From NCBI GenBank assembly GCA_958352845.1, contig CATWQC010000034.1:1-16496 (forward strand): a stretch of DNA of 16,496 bases, read 5' to 3'. Below the pieces are notes generated by a model. It was not told where the DNA came from and made no database searches. It saw nothing but the letters and a program-made list of their open reading frames with translations. Source of the DNA: an uncultured Collinsella sp. (GTDB taxonomy: Bacteria > Actinomycetota > Coriobacteriia > Coriobacteriales > Coriobacteriaceae). Both the position numbers and the translations under genes were made by a program. Shown one piece after another: positions 6,804-13,943 of the stretch; within the stretch, counting starts at the first letter, position 1, and each line of letters starts with the position of its first letter.

Positions 6804-7985
6804 ATGCTATACACCATCTCGGACTTCTCACGGGAATATGAGGGGTCAGTCCGTCTAATCGCCGGCAGCGATGGCGTCTCGCGTGCCGTCTCTGGCGTCG
6901 GGATCCTCGATTATGAACTCATGCCCGGCCTCAAGAACAAGTACCAGCGCGTCAACTTCAGCTCAGACGAGATCATCCTCAGCACTTTCCTCTATGCGAA
7001 GGACGACCCGTACCTTATCACTGAAGCCGTGAAATACCTCGTCGCCAAGGGAACGAGCGGTCTCATCATCAAAAACGTCCTGCACATCCCGATTCCCGAC
7101 CAAGCCATCCGCTACGCCAACGCGCGGCACTACCCGGTCTTTCTCACGACCGACGACTCACTGTTCTTTGACAGCATCATCTATGAGGTCAAACGGCATA
7201 TCGAGCAGCTCGCGTCCATCGACTTCGCGCAGCGCGAGATCGATGCCCTGAGGACAGACGTATCGCCCGAGTCCATCTGCCGACGCATCCGAGGTCTCAA
7301 CCCGTCATTTCTGGACGAAGCGGTCGCCCTGTTCGCATCGTTTGCAGAGCCCCTCGACCCGCGTACGTTTTTGCAAATCGAACGTCTCTGTGCAAAATCG
7401 ACCCTCGCCGGATGCCACAACATGCTGGCACCCTACGACGGAGGTTTGTTATTCGTAGCGACAAGTGACTCGGAACAGACGCTCGATGTAGAGCGAATCG
7501 TGCAGGCGCTCACGGAGCTCATCGAGGCTAGCGACATCGATGGCGGAGCGGAAGGGCTCGGCATCAGCGATATTCTGTTTGGAGACGAGGCGGTGGCGCA
7601 GGCGATCTCGCAGGCGATTTACGCACAGCGCCTATCTTGTCAACGAGCCGAGGGTCCCGTCCGCTATACGCGGCTCGGCATCCTGAAAACCGTGATGCCT
7701 TTTGCGGAAACCCCGGAGATGCGATCGTTCTCGGAGGCGATTCTCTCGCCGATACGCGAGCACGACAGCGAGCATGGCAGCGAACTGGAATCAACGCTCG
7801 CCGCATTCATCGAGAACGACCGACGTATCGAGCAAACCGCCAAGCAGACCAGCCAGCACCCGAACACAATTCGATATCGCCTCGATAAGGTGACAGCTCT
7901 CACCGGACTGAGCTACAAATGCGCCCCGGAGATGGAGCAGCTGTCGCTCGCCTACGCCATCGAACGCGCTCGCTCGCTTCAGTAA
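6804..7985 (+). CDS. PucR-family transcriptional regulator
   Basis: This is a 393-residue cytoplasmic regulator. The N-terminal part (about 1-120) matches the PucR sensor domain: it opens with a short helix-forming segment, then VSGVGILD and the pattern FLYAKDDPYLITEAVKYLVAKGTSGLIIK. The C-terminal 66 residues form the PucR-type helix-turn-helix, with LESTLAAFIEND, then HPNTIRYRLDKVTALTGL. The middle is an ill-defined linker domain. Family members usually activate nearby catabolic operons in response to a nitrogen-containing substrate. Here the divergent cyclodeaminase-aminotransferase operon is the obvious target. I chose the ATG at 6804 because AAGGTG lies six bases upstream; GTG 6795 and ATG 6798 are in frame but too close to that site. 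Its 3' end is only 18 bases from the convergent next gene, with no terminator. Confidence 0.9.
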   Translation: MLYTISDFSREYEGSVRLIAGSDGVSRAVSGVGILDYELMPGLKNKYQRVNFSSDEIILSTFLYAKDDPYLITEAVKYLVAKGTSGLIIKNVLHIPIPDQAIRYANARHYPVFLTTDDSLFFDSIIYEVKRHIEQLASIDFAQREIDALRTDVSPESICRRIRGLNPSFLDEAVALFASFAEPLDPRTFLQIERLCAKSTLAGCHNMLAPYDGGLLFVATSDSEQTLDVERIVQALTELIEASDIDGGAEGLGISDILFGDEAVAQAISQAIYAQRLSCQRAEGPVRYTRLGILKTVMPFAETPEMRSFSEAILSPIREHDSEHGSELESTLAAFIENDRRIEQTAKQTSQHPNTIRYRLDKVTALTGLSYKCAPEMEQLSLAYAIERARSLQ

Positions 7986-8003
7986 GCCCACCCCGCCTTG
8001 AGG

Positions 8004-8738
8004 TTAGGAGCGGCGGGCACGGAGCTTTTCGTAGCCTTCGGCGAAGAAGGCGACCGTAGCGGCGTCCGCCTCGGCGGCGTCCGTCTCGGCAGCGGGGACC
8101 ACGCCGTGCTCGTCGCTCACCAGGAACAGCGCGCCCTTAAGCTGCGCGGGAATATCTACGCGCGTGACCGGGATGCCCTTGGTCTGGGCCAGCTGCTCGA
8201 TGAGCGTCGCCGTGCCGCACAGGCACTCGTCCGCTGGCGCCACAAAGGCAAGCTCGCCGTTATCGATGGCGGCGAGCAGCTCGGGCGCCACGCCGGTTTC
8301 GTCGGCCTCGGAGCGGGCCTCGGCGGAGCGGGCACGCAGCGCCTTGGCCGACGTATCGGCGAGCGGCTCGTACTCCCCCACCGTCATGGCGGCGTTGCCG
8401 TTGATGTCGATCACCAGCATGAGTACGCCGTCGTGCGCAGTGTAATCGCCCTCGGCAAGCGACCACTCAACGTGCTGTTTGGCCCAGCTGAGCATGTTAT
8501 GGGTAAGCGGCTCGCCCTGCACCAGACGCTCGGACAGTGCGCGAATGTGGCGGTTGAGCATGGGCACCTTTTTATTGGACATGCGCCAACGGCAGACAAG
8601 CGCGGGCTTGTCGAGCGTAAACTTCTCGACCGCCTCCTGATTGGCGCAAAAGTCCTCGTACGCACGCTGATCCTCGGCATTGCCAAACAGCTCGGCATCA
8701 TCAATCTGGGGCATGGTTGTACCTTTCGTGTTAGTCAT
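8004..8738 (-). CDS. Conserved-looking protein of unknown function, 244 residues
   Basis: I do not recognise the family. The frame is long, has coding-like composition and strong borders, so it is probably real. The protein is soluble and acidic, with no signal peptide or membrane segment. The first half (about 45-125) holds a helix-rich segment ending in a hydrophobic strand pair DGVLMLVIDINGNAAMTVGEYEPL. The second half has an Ala/Glu-rich helical linker, then LCGTATLIEQLAQTKGIPVTRVDIP and FLVSDEHGVVPA, which look like a small alpha/beta unit. The C-terminus is low-complexity Ala/Asp/Glu. Two starts are possible: ATG 8738 after AGAGGA, and ATG 8714 after GAAAGG. A minus-strand TGGTATAAG lies so close to 8738 that transcripts begun there could use only 8714 or a leaderless 8738. 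It follows purH but is separated from it by a terminator. Confidence 0.82.
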   Translation of the reverse strand: MTNTKGTTMPQIDDAELFGNAEDQRAYEDFCANQEAVEKFTLDKPALVCRWRMSNKKVPMLNRHIRALSERLVQGEPLTHNMLSWAKQHVEWSLAEGDYTAHDGVLMLVIDINGNAAMTVGEYEPLADTSAKALRARSAEARSEADETGVAPELLAAIDNGELAFVAPADECLCGTATLIEQLAQTKGIPVTRVDIPAQLKGALFLVSDEHGVVPAAETDAAEADAATVAFFAEGYEKLRARRS

Positions 8739-8754
8739 TCCGTCCTCTTATACC

Positions 8755-8790
8755 AAAAAGACGGCCCTCCAAACGGAGCAGCCGTCTTTT
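8755..8790 (-). terminator. Intrinsic terminator of purH
   Basis: A 10-bp outer stem (8756-8765 with 8781-8790) with inner TCC/GGA pairs closes a short loop. On the minus strand it is followed by a T-run continuing into TTGG. It begins about 30 bases after the purH stop. The stem also starts and ends with A/T runs, so it may work in both directions. Confidence 0.87.
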
Positions 8791-8819
8791 GCAGAGATTA
8801 TTTTGTTCCGGGGCGAAAC

Positions 8820-10427
8820 TTAGTGCCTAAAGTGGCGGGCGCCGGTAAAGACCATAGCAATATTGTGCTCGTTGCAGGCCTGAATGCTCTCGTCATCGCG
8901 CTTGGAGCCGCCGGGCTGGATGATGCAGGTCACGCCGTGCGCGGCAAGCACGTCGACGTTGTCGCGGAACGGGAAGAACGCGTCGCTTGCACAGGCAAAG
9001 CCGCCCTTCTCCACGCCCTCGCGCTCGCAGAAGTCCTCGGCGCGCTCGCAGGCAAGTAGCGCAGAGTCAACGCGGTTAGGCTGACCCGGGCCCATGCCAA
9101 TGCCGGCCTTACCCTTGGAGACCAGGATGGCGTTGGACTTAACGCCCTTGCAGACCTTCCAGGCAAACTCGAGCTCGGCCATCTCGGCGTCGGTGGGCTT
9201 GCGGTCGGTGGGGAACGTAAAGGTCGCGGGATCCTCGGTCACGTGGTCGACCTCCTGCACCAACATGCCGCCGTCGACGGAGCGCAGCTCCACCTGAGCG
9301 CCGTGGTCCACGCCGCCGGTCGCCAACACGCGCAGGTTGGGGCGCTTGGCCATGCGCTCGAGCGCCTCGGCGGTGTAGCTCGGGGCGATGATGACCTCGA
9401 CGAACTGCTTGTTCTGATCGGCAAAGTGCTCAACCAGATCAAAGGGAACCTCGCGGTTGCAGGCGATGATGCCGCCGAAGGCGCTCTTGGGATCGCAGGC
9501 GAAAGCGCGGTCGTAGGCAGCCGTGATGTCCTCGGCAACGGCGGAACCGCAGGGGTTCTGGTGCTTGAGGATTACGCAGGCTGGCTCGTCGAACTCGCGG
9601 ACCAGGTTCCAAGCGGCGTCGGCATCCAGATAGTTGTTGTAGCTGAGCGGCTTGCCCTGGATCTGCTTGGAGCCCACGAGCGGGAACTGCGAGCTCGCGG
9701 TGTTCTCGCAGCCCTCGGCAAAGCGATAGACTGTGGCTTTCTGCTGCGGGTTCTCGCCATAGCGCAGGTCGTCGACCTTCTCCAGCGAAATCTCGAGCTT
9801 GGCAGAGGTGTCCGCCACGTCGCTTGCCTGGGCGGCGAGCCAGCGAGAGATGGCCGTGTCGTAGGCGGCGGTGGTCTGGTAGACCTTCACCTGCAGGCGA
9901 CGACGGGTGGAAAGCGTGGTGCAGCCACCGGTCTCGTGCATCTCGGCCAGGACGGCATCATAGTCGGCCGGGTCGGAAATGACGGTAACGCTCGTGGCGT
10001 TCTTGGCGGCAGAGCGCAGCATGGAGGGGCCACCGATGTCGATGTGCTCGATGGCGTCCGCGAAGGTGACCTCAGGGTTGGCGACGGTCTTCTCGAACTC
10101 GTACAGGTTGACGACTACCAGGTCGATCAGCTTAATGCCGTGCTGAGCGGCCTCCTGCATGTGCTGCTCGGAATCGCGGCGGGCCAGCAGCGCGCCGTGA
10201 ACCTTGGGGTGCAGGGTCTTAACGCGGCCGTCCATCATCTCGGGGTAGCCCGTGAACTCCTCGATGGGGGTTACGGGAATGCCCGCGTCCTCGATGGCAC
10301 GAGCCGTGCCGCCCGTAGAGATGATCTCGACGCCAAAGTCGTCAACCAGCGTCCGTGCGAAATCGACGACGCCCGTCTTATCGGTAACCGAGATCAACGC
10401 GCGTGCGATCTTCACATCAGATCCCAT
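8820..10427 (-). CDS. purH: Bifunctional AICAR transformylase / IMP cyclohydrolase
   Basis: This enzyme makes the last two steps of de novo purine synthesis: it formylates AICAR with 10-formyl-tetrahydrofolate and closes the ring to IMP. The 535 residues match the normal length. The N-terminal cyclohydrolase (methylglyoxal-synthase-like) domain, about 6-200, shows ALISVTDKTGV, ISTGGTARAI, MDGRVKTLHPKVHGALLARR and HIDIGGPSMLRSAAKN. The transformylase domain begins near RYGENPQQKA (222-231) and has the catalytic Lys-His pair in ILKHQNPCG (288-289), then SAFGGIIACNREV and the C-terminal SDAFFPFRD...QPGGSKRD. The ATG at 10425-10427 follows AGGAGG with a five-base gap. It is not next to other pur genes here and ends at its own terminator. 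Confidence 0.98.
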   Translation of the reverse strand: MGSDVKIARALISVTDKTGVVDFARTLVDDFGVEIISTGGTARAIEDAGIPVTPIEEFTGYPEMMDGRVKTLHPKVHGALLARRDSEQHMQEAAQHGIKLIDLVVVNLYEFEKTVANPEVTFADAIEHIDIGGPSMLRSAAKNATSVTVISDPADYDAVLAEMHETGGCTTLSTRRRLQVKVYQTTAAYDTAISRWLAAQASDVADTSAKLEISLEKVDDLRYGENPQQKATVYRFAEGCENTASSQFPLVGSKQIQGKPLSYNNYLDADAAWNLVREFDEPACVILKHQNPCGSAVAEDITAAYDRAFACDPKSAFGGIIACNREVPFDLVEHFADQNKQFVEVIIAPSYTAEALERMAKRPNLRVLATGGVDHGAQVELRSVDGGMLVQEVDHVTEDPATFTFPTDRKPTDAEMAELEFAWKVCKGVKSNAILVSKGKAGIGMGPGQPNRVDSALLACERAEDFCEREGVEKGGFACASDAFFPFRDNVDVLAAHGVTCIIQPGGSKRDDESIQACNEHNIAMVFTGARHFRH

Positions 10428-10704
10428 GCAGTCCTCCTGTCTGGTACGCCGCCGTGCTCTGTGAGTCGGTGATACGTCGATCTGCAGCGCTCGCGCAGCG
10501 GCATTGAAAATACTGATTTAATGTAGCGCATCGAGCGCATCGATGCACCCCGCAACGGGCGCATGTGCAGAAAAAGTTTGCGAGCGGAGGGGATGGGCAT
10601 GGCACCGGGCACGGTGAGTTCATGGAACACAGGGGCACCATAATTAGATGCCAATGGCGTGGTAGAACTGTGCTCGATATGCATCCGCAAAAGAAAGAGG
10701 CACC
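10428..10704. other. Divergent intergenic region between purH and the acetyltransferase gene
   Basis: No gene or RNA is recognised in these 277 bases. They hold a perfect tandem copy of the nine-base GCGCATCGA (10526-10543), a small CACCG/CGGTG hairpin (10603-10616), and a minus-strand TATTTT (about 10508-10513) that could be a -10 for purH but has no good -35. I see no purine riboswitch. Confidence 0.4.
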
Positions 10705-11346
10705 ATGGTCTCGCGGGTTCTCTACCGACCGTTTGATACCGAAGACTTCGACGCCATCGCGCTGATTCTGCAGCAGCTTTGGCATAACAATTCGGATAAC
10801 GATGAGTACAACCGCCTTGAGGCCGCGTGCGACCTCGCCTATTGCCTTTCGTCGTCGACGTTTTCACAGGTTGCCGTAATCGACGGTCAGGCGCGTGGCA
10901 TTTCGCTCGCGCGTGCGGGACAGAGCTCCGGCGCCACTATCAACGAGCATTGGATGGATACCGAACGCGCGCTGCTATCGCAGATGCGTGAGCTAGAGCC
11001 CGATGCGTGCGCCGAGTATCTCTCGTTTGTGCGCGCAACCATCCGAACCAACAACCGCCTGCTCGAGAGCAGCCCGTTGCCGCACGACAACGAGGTCACG
11101 CTGCTTGCCGTGGATCGCGATGTCCATGGCCTGGGCGTTGGCACGGTTCTGCTCGATGCCGCCGTCTCGCACCTGTCCTCGCTTGGAGCGACGAGGGCGC
11201 ACCTGTACACCGACTCCAACTGCTCGTGGAAGTTCTACGAGCTGCACGGCTTTAAGCGCACGGCCACGCACCGCGCCAACCGCGAAGAGCGCCGTCACGA
11301 CATGCCGCGCGAAAGCTTCCTCTACGAGCTGGACCTAACCGCCTAA
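10705..11346 (+). CDS. GNAT-family N-acetyltransferase
   Basis: This 213-residue cytoplasmic enzyme would move an acetyl group from acetyl-CoA to an amine; the substrate is unknown. The acetyl-CoA motif A is clear: TLLAVDRDVHGLGVGTVLLDAAVSHL, with the HGLGVG pyrophosphate loop at 141-146. Motif B follows as YTDSNCSWKFYELHGFKR (168-185), with the usual Tyr and the closing GF strand. The N-terminal half (about 1-125) is longer than the minimal fold and carries a helical insert with an Asp/Glu-rich stretch. The ATG follows AAGAGG with a six-base gap. It is a single gene with no T-tailed terminator; a REP-like repeat (11362-11404) follows at once. Confidence 0.88.
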   Translation: MVSRVLYRPFDTEDFDAIALILQQLWHNNSDNDEYNRLEAACDLAYCLSSSTFSQVAVIDGQARGISLARAGQSSGATINEHWMDTERALLSQMRELEPDACAEYLSFVRATIRTNNRLLESSPLPHDNEVTLLAVDRDVHGLGVGTVLLDAAVSHLSSLGATRAHLYTDSNCSWKFYELHGFKRTATHRANREERRHDMPRESFLYELDLTA

Positions 11347-11361
11347 ACCTGGCAGCCATAC

Positions 11362-11404
11362 CTAGTCATTTAGGAACGTTCCCAGTGACTAGTCGTTGGG
11401 GACA
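11362..11404. repeat. REP-like three-half-site repeat, copy A
   Basis: A 31-base imperfect palindrome bounded by CTAGTCA and TGACTAG, centred on AACGTT, is followed by a third half-site sharing the last CTAG (CTAGTCGTTGGGGACA). The same three-part layout of the same length occurs at 13549-13591. The core of that copy is more similar in reverse orientation (28 of 31 bases). Confidence 0.8.
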
Positions 11405-11423
11405 GCCTTCGTAGGTAGCGCAT

Positions 11424-11470
11424 AAAAATGGGATGGATCCGTCGGCAGTCGCCGGAGAAGATCCATCCCA
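11424..11470 (-). terminator. Intrinsic terminator of the DUF2207 gene
   Basis: A perfect 11-bp stem (11429-11439 with 11460-11470) encloses a 20-base loop that can pair within itself. On the minus strand it is followed by TTTTT (complement of 11424-11428). It lies 15 bases past the DUF2207 stop. On the plus strand an A-run follows, so it should not end the acetyltransferase transcript. Confidence 0.87.
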
Positions 11471-11484
11471 AAAATCAGAGCGCG

Positions 11485-13428
11485 CTAGAACGTTCCGCCG
11501 CCGCCTCCGCCGACGCCGCCGCCTCCGCCGCCAGAGAAGCCGCCGCCTCCGCCGCCGCCCGAGCTGTCGGAGCTCGACGCCAGCTCACGGATGCTCTCGT
11601 GATACACGTCATCGAACGAATCGAGCGGAGACTCGATACCGTAATGATGGTAGTACCACCAGTAGCAGGGATAATTGTCATAGAAGCCGTCGGCCTCGCG
11701 CACCTCGGGCGGCACGGCCTCGGCAAGCTGACGCAGCACTTCCTTGGAAACACCCAGCGCCACGCCCATCACCAGCAGCTTGTTCCACAGCACCAGATCG
11801 CCGGGGACGGCTTCCTTTAGACGAGTGAAGTCCTCGAGCCAATGCTTAAGTGCCTTGCAGCGAGCCGCCACCTCGGCGCCCTCCGGCGTAAAGCGGCGGA
11901 ACGTAAGGCCCACGCCGATACCCACCAGCACAATCGGCACCGAGATAACCGCGGCGGTAATGTTCGCCTGTGCGCCATCGGTAAAGAAGATAGATCCCAC
12001 GGGAACAAAGGCAATCAGGATACCAAGAACCAGGCAAAACACCATTGCAACAATGCCGTCCGAGGCAACGTACTCGCTATCGGCCAACTTGCCCTTAACG
12101 GTGTTCTGATAGTCCTCGAGCTTATCGCCCACGGGCGTAGCGTGCTGCTTGACGTAGTGCTGCAGCTCGTCAAACGTGCGCGAGCGATCGCCGTTCTCGT
12201 CAGGCTTAGCACCGGCAAAGAAGACCTTGAGCACCATGTGGTCAATGCCCTTGGCCGACTTCCAGCCCGCATCGCTCACCGTCACGCGATACGTCTGCTC
12301 TTCTTTTTCACGCCCCAACAGACCCTTCTTGGCCTTGGTCACGGTCGCCTGCTCCAGCTTGATCACACGGTCGTCAGTGAGCTTCATGAGCGTGGCGATA
12401 TATGCCTGATCGGGCACCTCGTTCCAGCTCATGAGGGCCGAAAGCACGGCGGGATGGTCGGCCGAGGGCACATCGCGGAAATATTCGTCCTGGAAAAGCG
12501 GCTTGGGCTTGCGCTTGCGCAGCTTGAGCATAACGATTGTGCCGGTAAAGGCCACCGCCGCAACAACACTTAGCACGGCAAGTGCATTGGCAATCATGCG
12601 AGCGTGAGCGCGGCGGGCGTTAGCTTCGTCGGCCCATTCCTTCTCTTCGCTCAGGATCGTTGACATGCGCTCTTCGCCCGAGGCGGCAAGCTGCGGCACC
12701 CAGTCGCTGGGGAAGGCGATGCGTGCCTCGGCGAATTCGCCCTGATGCACGCAGGGAATGGTATAGGTGACCATGGGCTCGTCCTCATCGAGCGACACGT
12801 CGCCCGCCAGCGGACCGTGGCCCCATGCGCGGAAGTTATCGCCTTTGACGGCCGCCGTCCCGGCAGCGGCATTTGCGAAGCGCACTTCCATCTCGACATC
12901 GTCGGAATCCGCAGACCAGCCGTCGCCCACGAACTTCCAGTAGAGCTCGGCGGTATCGGCCCAGTTCATAACCGCACCGGTCATGGTGTAGCTCACGTAA
13001 TAGATCGCGCTGTCGCCGCTCTCGTGGGGGCTGAACACCTTAATCCTTACGCCGTCACCGGCCTGCTCGACCGTGTAGACGCCAGAATCGCCCTTGTTCG
13101 CGCTATCGACTTTGTTAAACGCGGTGTCCTCTTCCTCGACACTCAGCACGTCAACGTCCGCCGCGCCGCCCTGCTGGTTGGTGCCCGTATTGATCTCCCA
13201 AAACACGCCGTTGATGTCGTCGTCGAAATCGAACTGGCGTCCCTCGACAACGGTCAGCGATCCATCGGCCTCAACCGTGGCGCCGATGTAGGTTTGGCTC
13301 ATGGAGTAGCCGTCGGCGTGTGCGGCGGCAGGCAGCAGCAACAACGCAAGCGCGACGAGTGCGCAGACGGAAGCGAATCGCGCGAATAGGCGGCGCTGCC
13401 GACAGGTCTTGGCAACGGGGGCGTTCAT
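11485..13428 (-). CDS. DUF2207 membrane protein (YciQ-like) with a poly-glycine tail
   Basis: This is a predicted membrane protein of 647 residues with the domain order of DUF2207. A signal peptide (about 1-38, cleavage after AHA) is followed by an external beta-rich domain (about 40-275) with GSLTVVEGRQFDFDDDINGVFWEI, then a membrane helix (about 280-302), a basic patch, a cytoplasmic region, and two more helices (about 458-482 and 489-510). A cytoplasmic tail follows, ending in SSGGGGGGGFSGGGGGG and more glycines, typical of this family. The biochemical role is unknown. I chose the ATG at 13426-13428 because AAAGGA precedes it and the signal peptide then starts properly; an in-frame start 20 codons upstream is less likely. 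It stands alone between two copies of a REP-like repeat and ends at a terminator. Confidence 0.9.
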   Translation of the reverse strand: MNAPVAKTCRQRRLFARFASVCALVALALLLLPAAAHADGYSMSQTYIGATVEADGSLTVVEGRQFDFDDDINGVFWEINTGTNQQGGAADVDVLSVEEEDTAFNKVDSANKGDSGVYTVEQAGDGVRIKVFSPHESGDSAIYYVSYTMTGAVMNWADTAELYWKFVGDGWSADSDDVEMEVRFANAAAGTAAVKGDNFRAWGHGPLAGDVSLDEDEPMVTYTIPCVHQGEFAEARIAFPSDWVPQLAASGEERMSTILSEEKEWADEANARRAHARMIANALAVLSVVAAVAFTGTIVMLKLRKRKPKPLFQDEYFRDVPSADHPAVLSALMSWNEVPDQAYIATLMKLTDDRVIKLEQATVTKAKKGLLGREKEEQTYRVTVSDAGWKSAKGIDHMVLKVFFAGAKPDENGDRSRTFDELQHYVKQHATPVGDKLEDYQNTVKGKLADSEYVASDGIVAMVFCLVLGILIAFVPVGSIFFTDGAQANITAAVISVPIVLVGIGVGLTFRRFTPEGAEVAARCKALKHWLEDFTRLKEAVPGDLVLWNKLLVMGVALGVSKEVLRQLAEAVPPEVREADGFYDNYPCYWWYYHHYGIESPLDSFDDVYHESIRELASSSDSSGGGGGGGFSGGGGGGVGGGGGGTF

Positions 13429-13548
13429 AGGCACATCCTTTGTCTGTGATACCAACAGCGCCATTGTCCCACGTTTACGGACACACATGACGAATATCTA
13501 GGCGACCGGAGCGCCAAACGGGATGAAAGTCACGCCCGCCGCCAGCAG

Positions 13549-13591
13549 CTAGTCATTGGGGACGTTCTTAAATGACTAGCCGTTAGGGACA
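13549..13591. repeat. REP-like three-half-site repeat, copy B
   Basis: This is the second copy of the element at 11362-11404: CTAGTCATT...AATGACTAG, 31 bases, centred on GACGTTC, followed by a third half-site CTAGCCGTTAGGGACA. The 15- and 16-base arms are swapped relative to copy A, so the core is inverted while the third half-site keeps its orientation. Confidence 0.8.
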
Positions 13592-13690
13592 CTCTTTGGC
13601 ATGGCATGCGCCAACGATAGATACCATTTCACAGCTCCGTCACAGGTGTAGTGGCTTTGTGTTGCTGCGACGCGCTCTGATTGAGCCCGC

Positions 13691-13807
13691 GGGCAAGGGG
13701 CATAAAACAGTTGAGCGAAAACGGTTTGCCCCTTTGCCGTTCGCTCGAGGATCATGTCCCCCTTTTCCGCGGAAACCCCGGCAGTTGCGAAGAGCTGCCG
13801 GGGTTTC
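13691..13807. other. Possible structured RNA or regulatory element
   Basis: Three potential stems occur in 117 bases. GGGCAAGGGGCA (13691-13702) pairs with 13727-13738. GAGCGAAAACGG (13713-13724) can pair with CCGTTCGCTC (13737-13746), overlapping the first stem's right arm, so the two interleave as a pseudoknot or exclude each other. A perfect 13-bp stem (13772-13784 with 13795-13807) follows. Only a weak T-bearing tail (TGTCGTCT) comes after it on the plus strand. No RNA family is recognised. Confidence 0.35.
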
Positions 13808-13930
13808 TGTCGTCTAAGGTGCCGAATTGATGGACAGGAATCAAAGCGCCGAGTCTGCGGCCCGCCATACGCAATGCGGGGCTTCGACAACTTGCGGACC
13901 ACAGTGACGTCTCCCCACCGCGCCCCGCGC

Positions 13931-13936
13931 TATACT
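13931..13936 (+). promoter_or_regulatory. Candidate -10 element giving a leaderless gluQ mRNA
   Basis: TATACT ends seven bases before the gluQ ATG, so transcription would begin at or next to the A of the start codon. No ribosome-binding sequence lies upstream of the ATG, which fits a leaderless message. No convincing -35 is present. Confidence 0.5.
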
Positions 13937-13943
13937 CGTCCGC

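Larger units (their letters stand above)
13429..13943. other. 515-base intergenic region between the DUF2207 gene and gluQ
   Basis: I see no convincing protein gene. In order it holds the DUF2207 promoter area (no clear -10/-35), the second REP-like repeat (13549-13591), a TTGGC/GCCAA dyad near 13596-13614, a structured stretch (13691-13807) and the gluQ promoter. A minus-strand frame starting at 13755 after AAGGGGGAC could encode about 59 residues, but it resembles nothing known and coincides with the structured stretch. Confidence 0.5.

Noticed and set aside
10428..10704. Possible purine riboswitch before purH
   Set aside because: I found no three-way junction or conserved purine-aptamer core, only short unrelated repeats.
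11424..11470. Hairpin considered as terminator for the acetyltransferase gene
   Set aside because: On the plus strand the stem is followed by A residues; the T-run is only on the minus strand, so it serves the DUF2207 gene.
11485..11580. GCC/GCCTCC-rich repeats that could be read as a tandem DNA repeat
   Set aside because: They are glycine codons of the DUF2207 C-terminal tail, a normal feature of that family.
13576..13902. Minus-strand frame of 108 residues between the DUF2207 gene and gluQ
   Set aside because: It overlaps the structured stretch and a repeat, and its sequence has no domain-like pattern. An internal ATG at 13755 has a fair ribosome site, so a small protein is not fully excluded.
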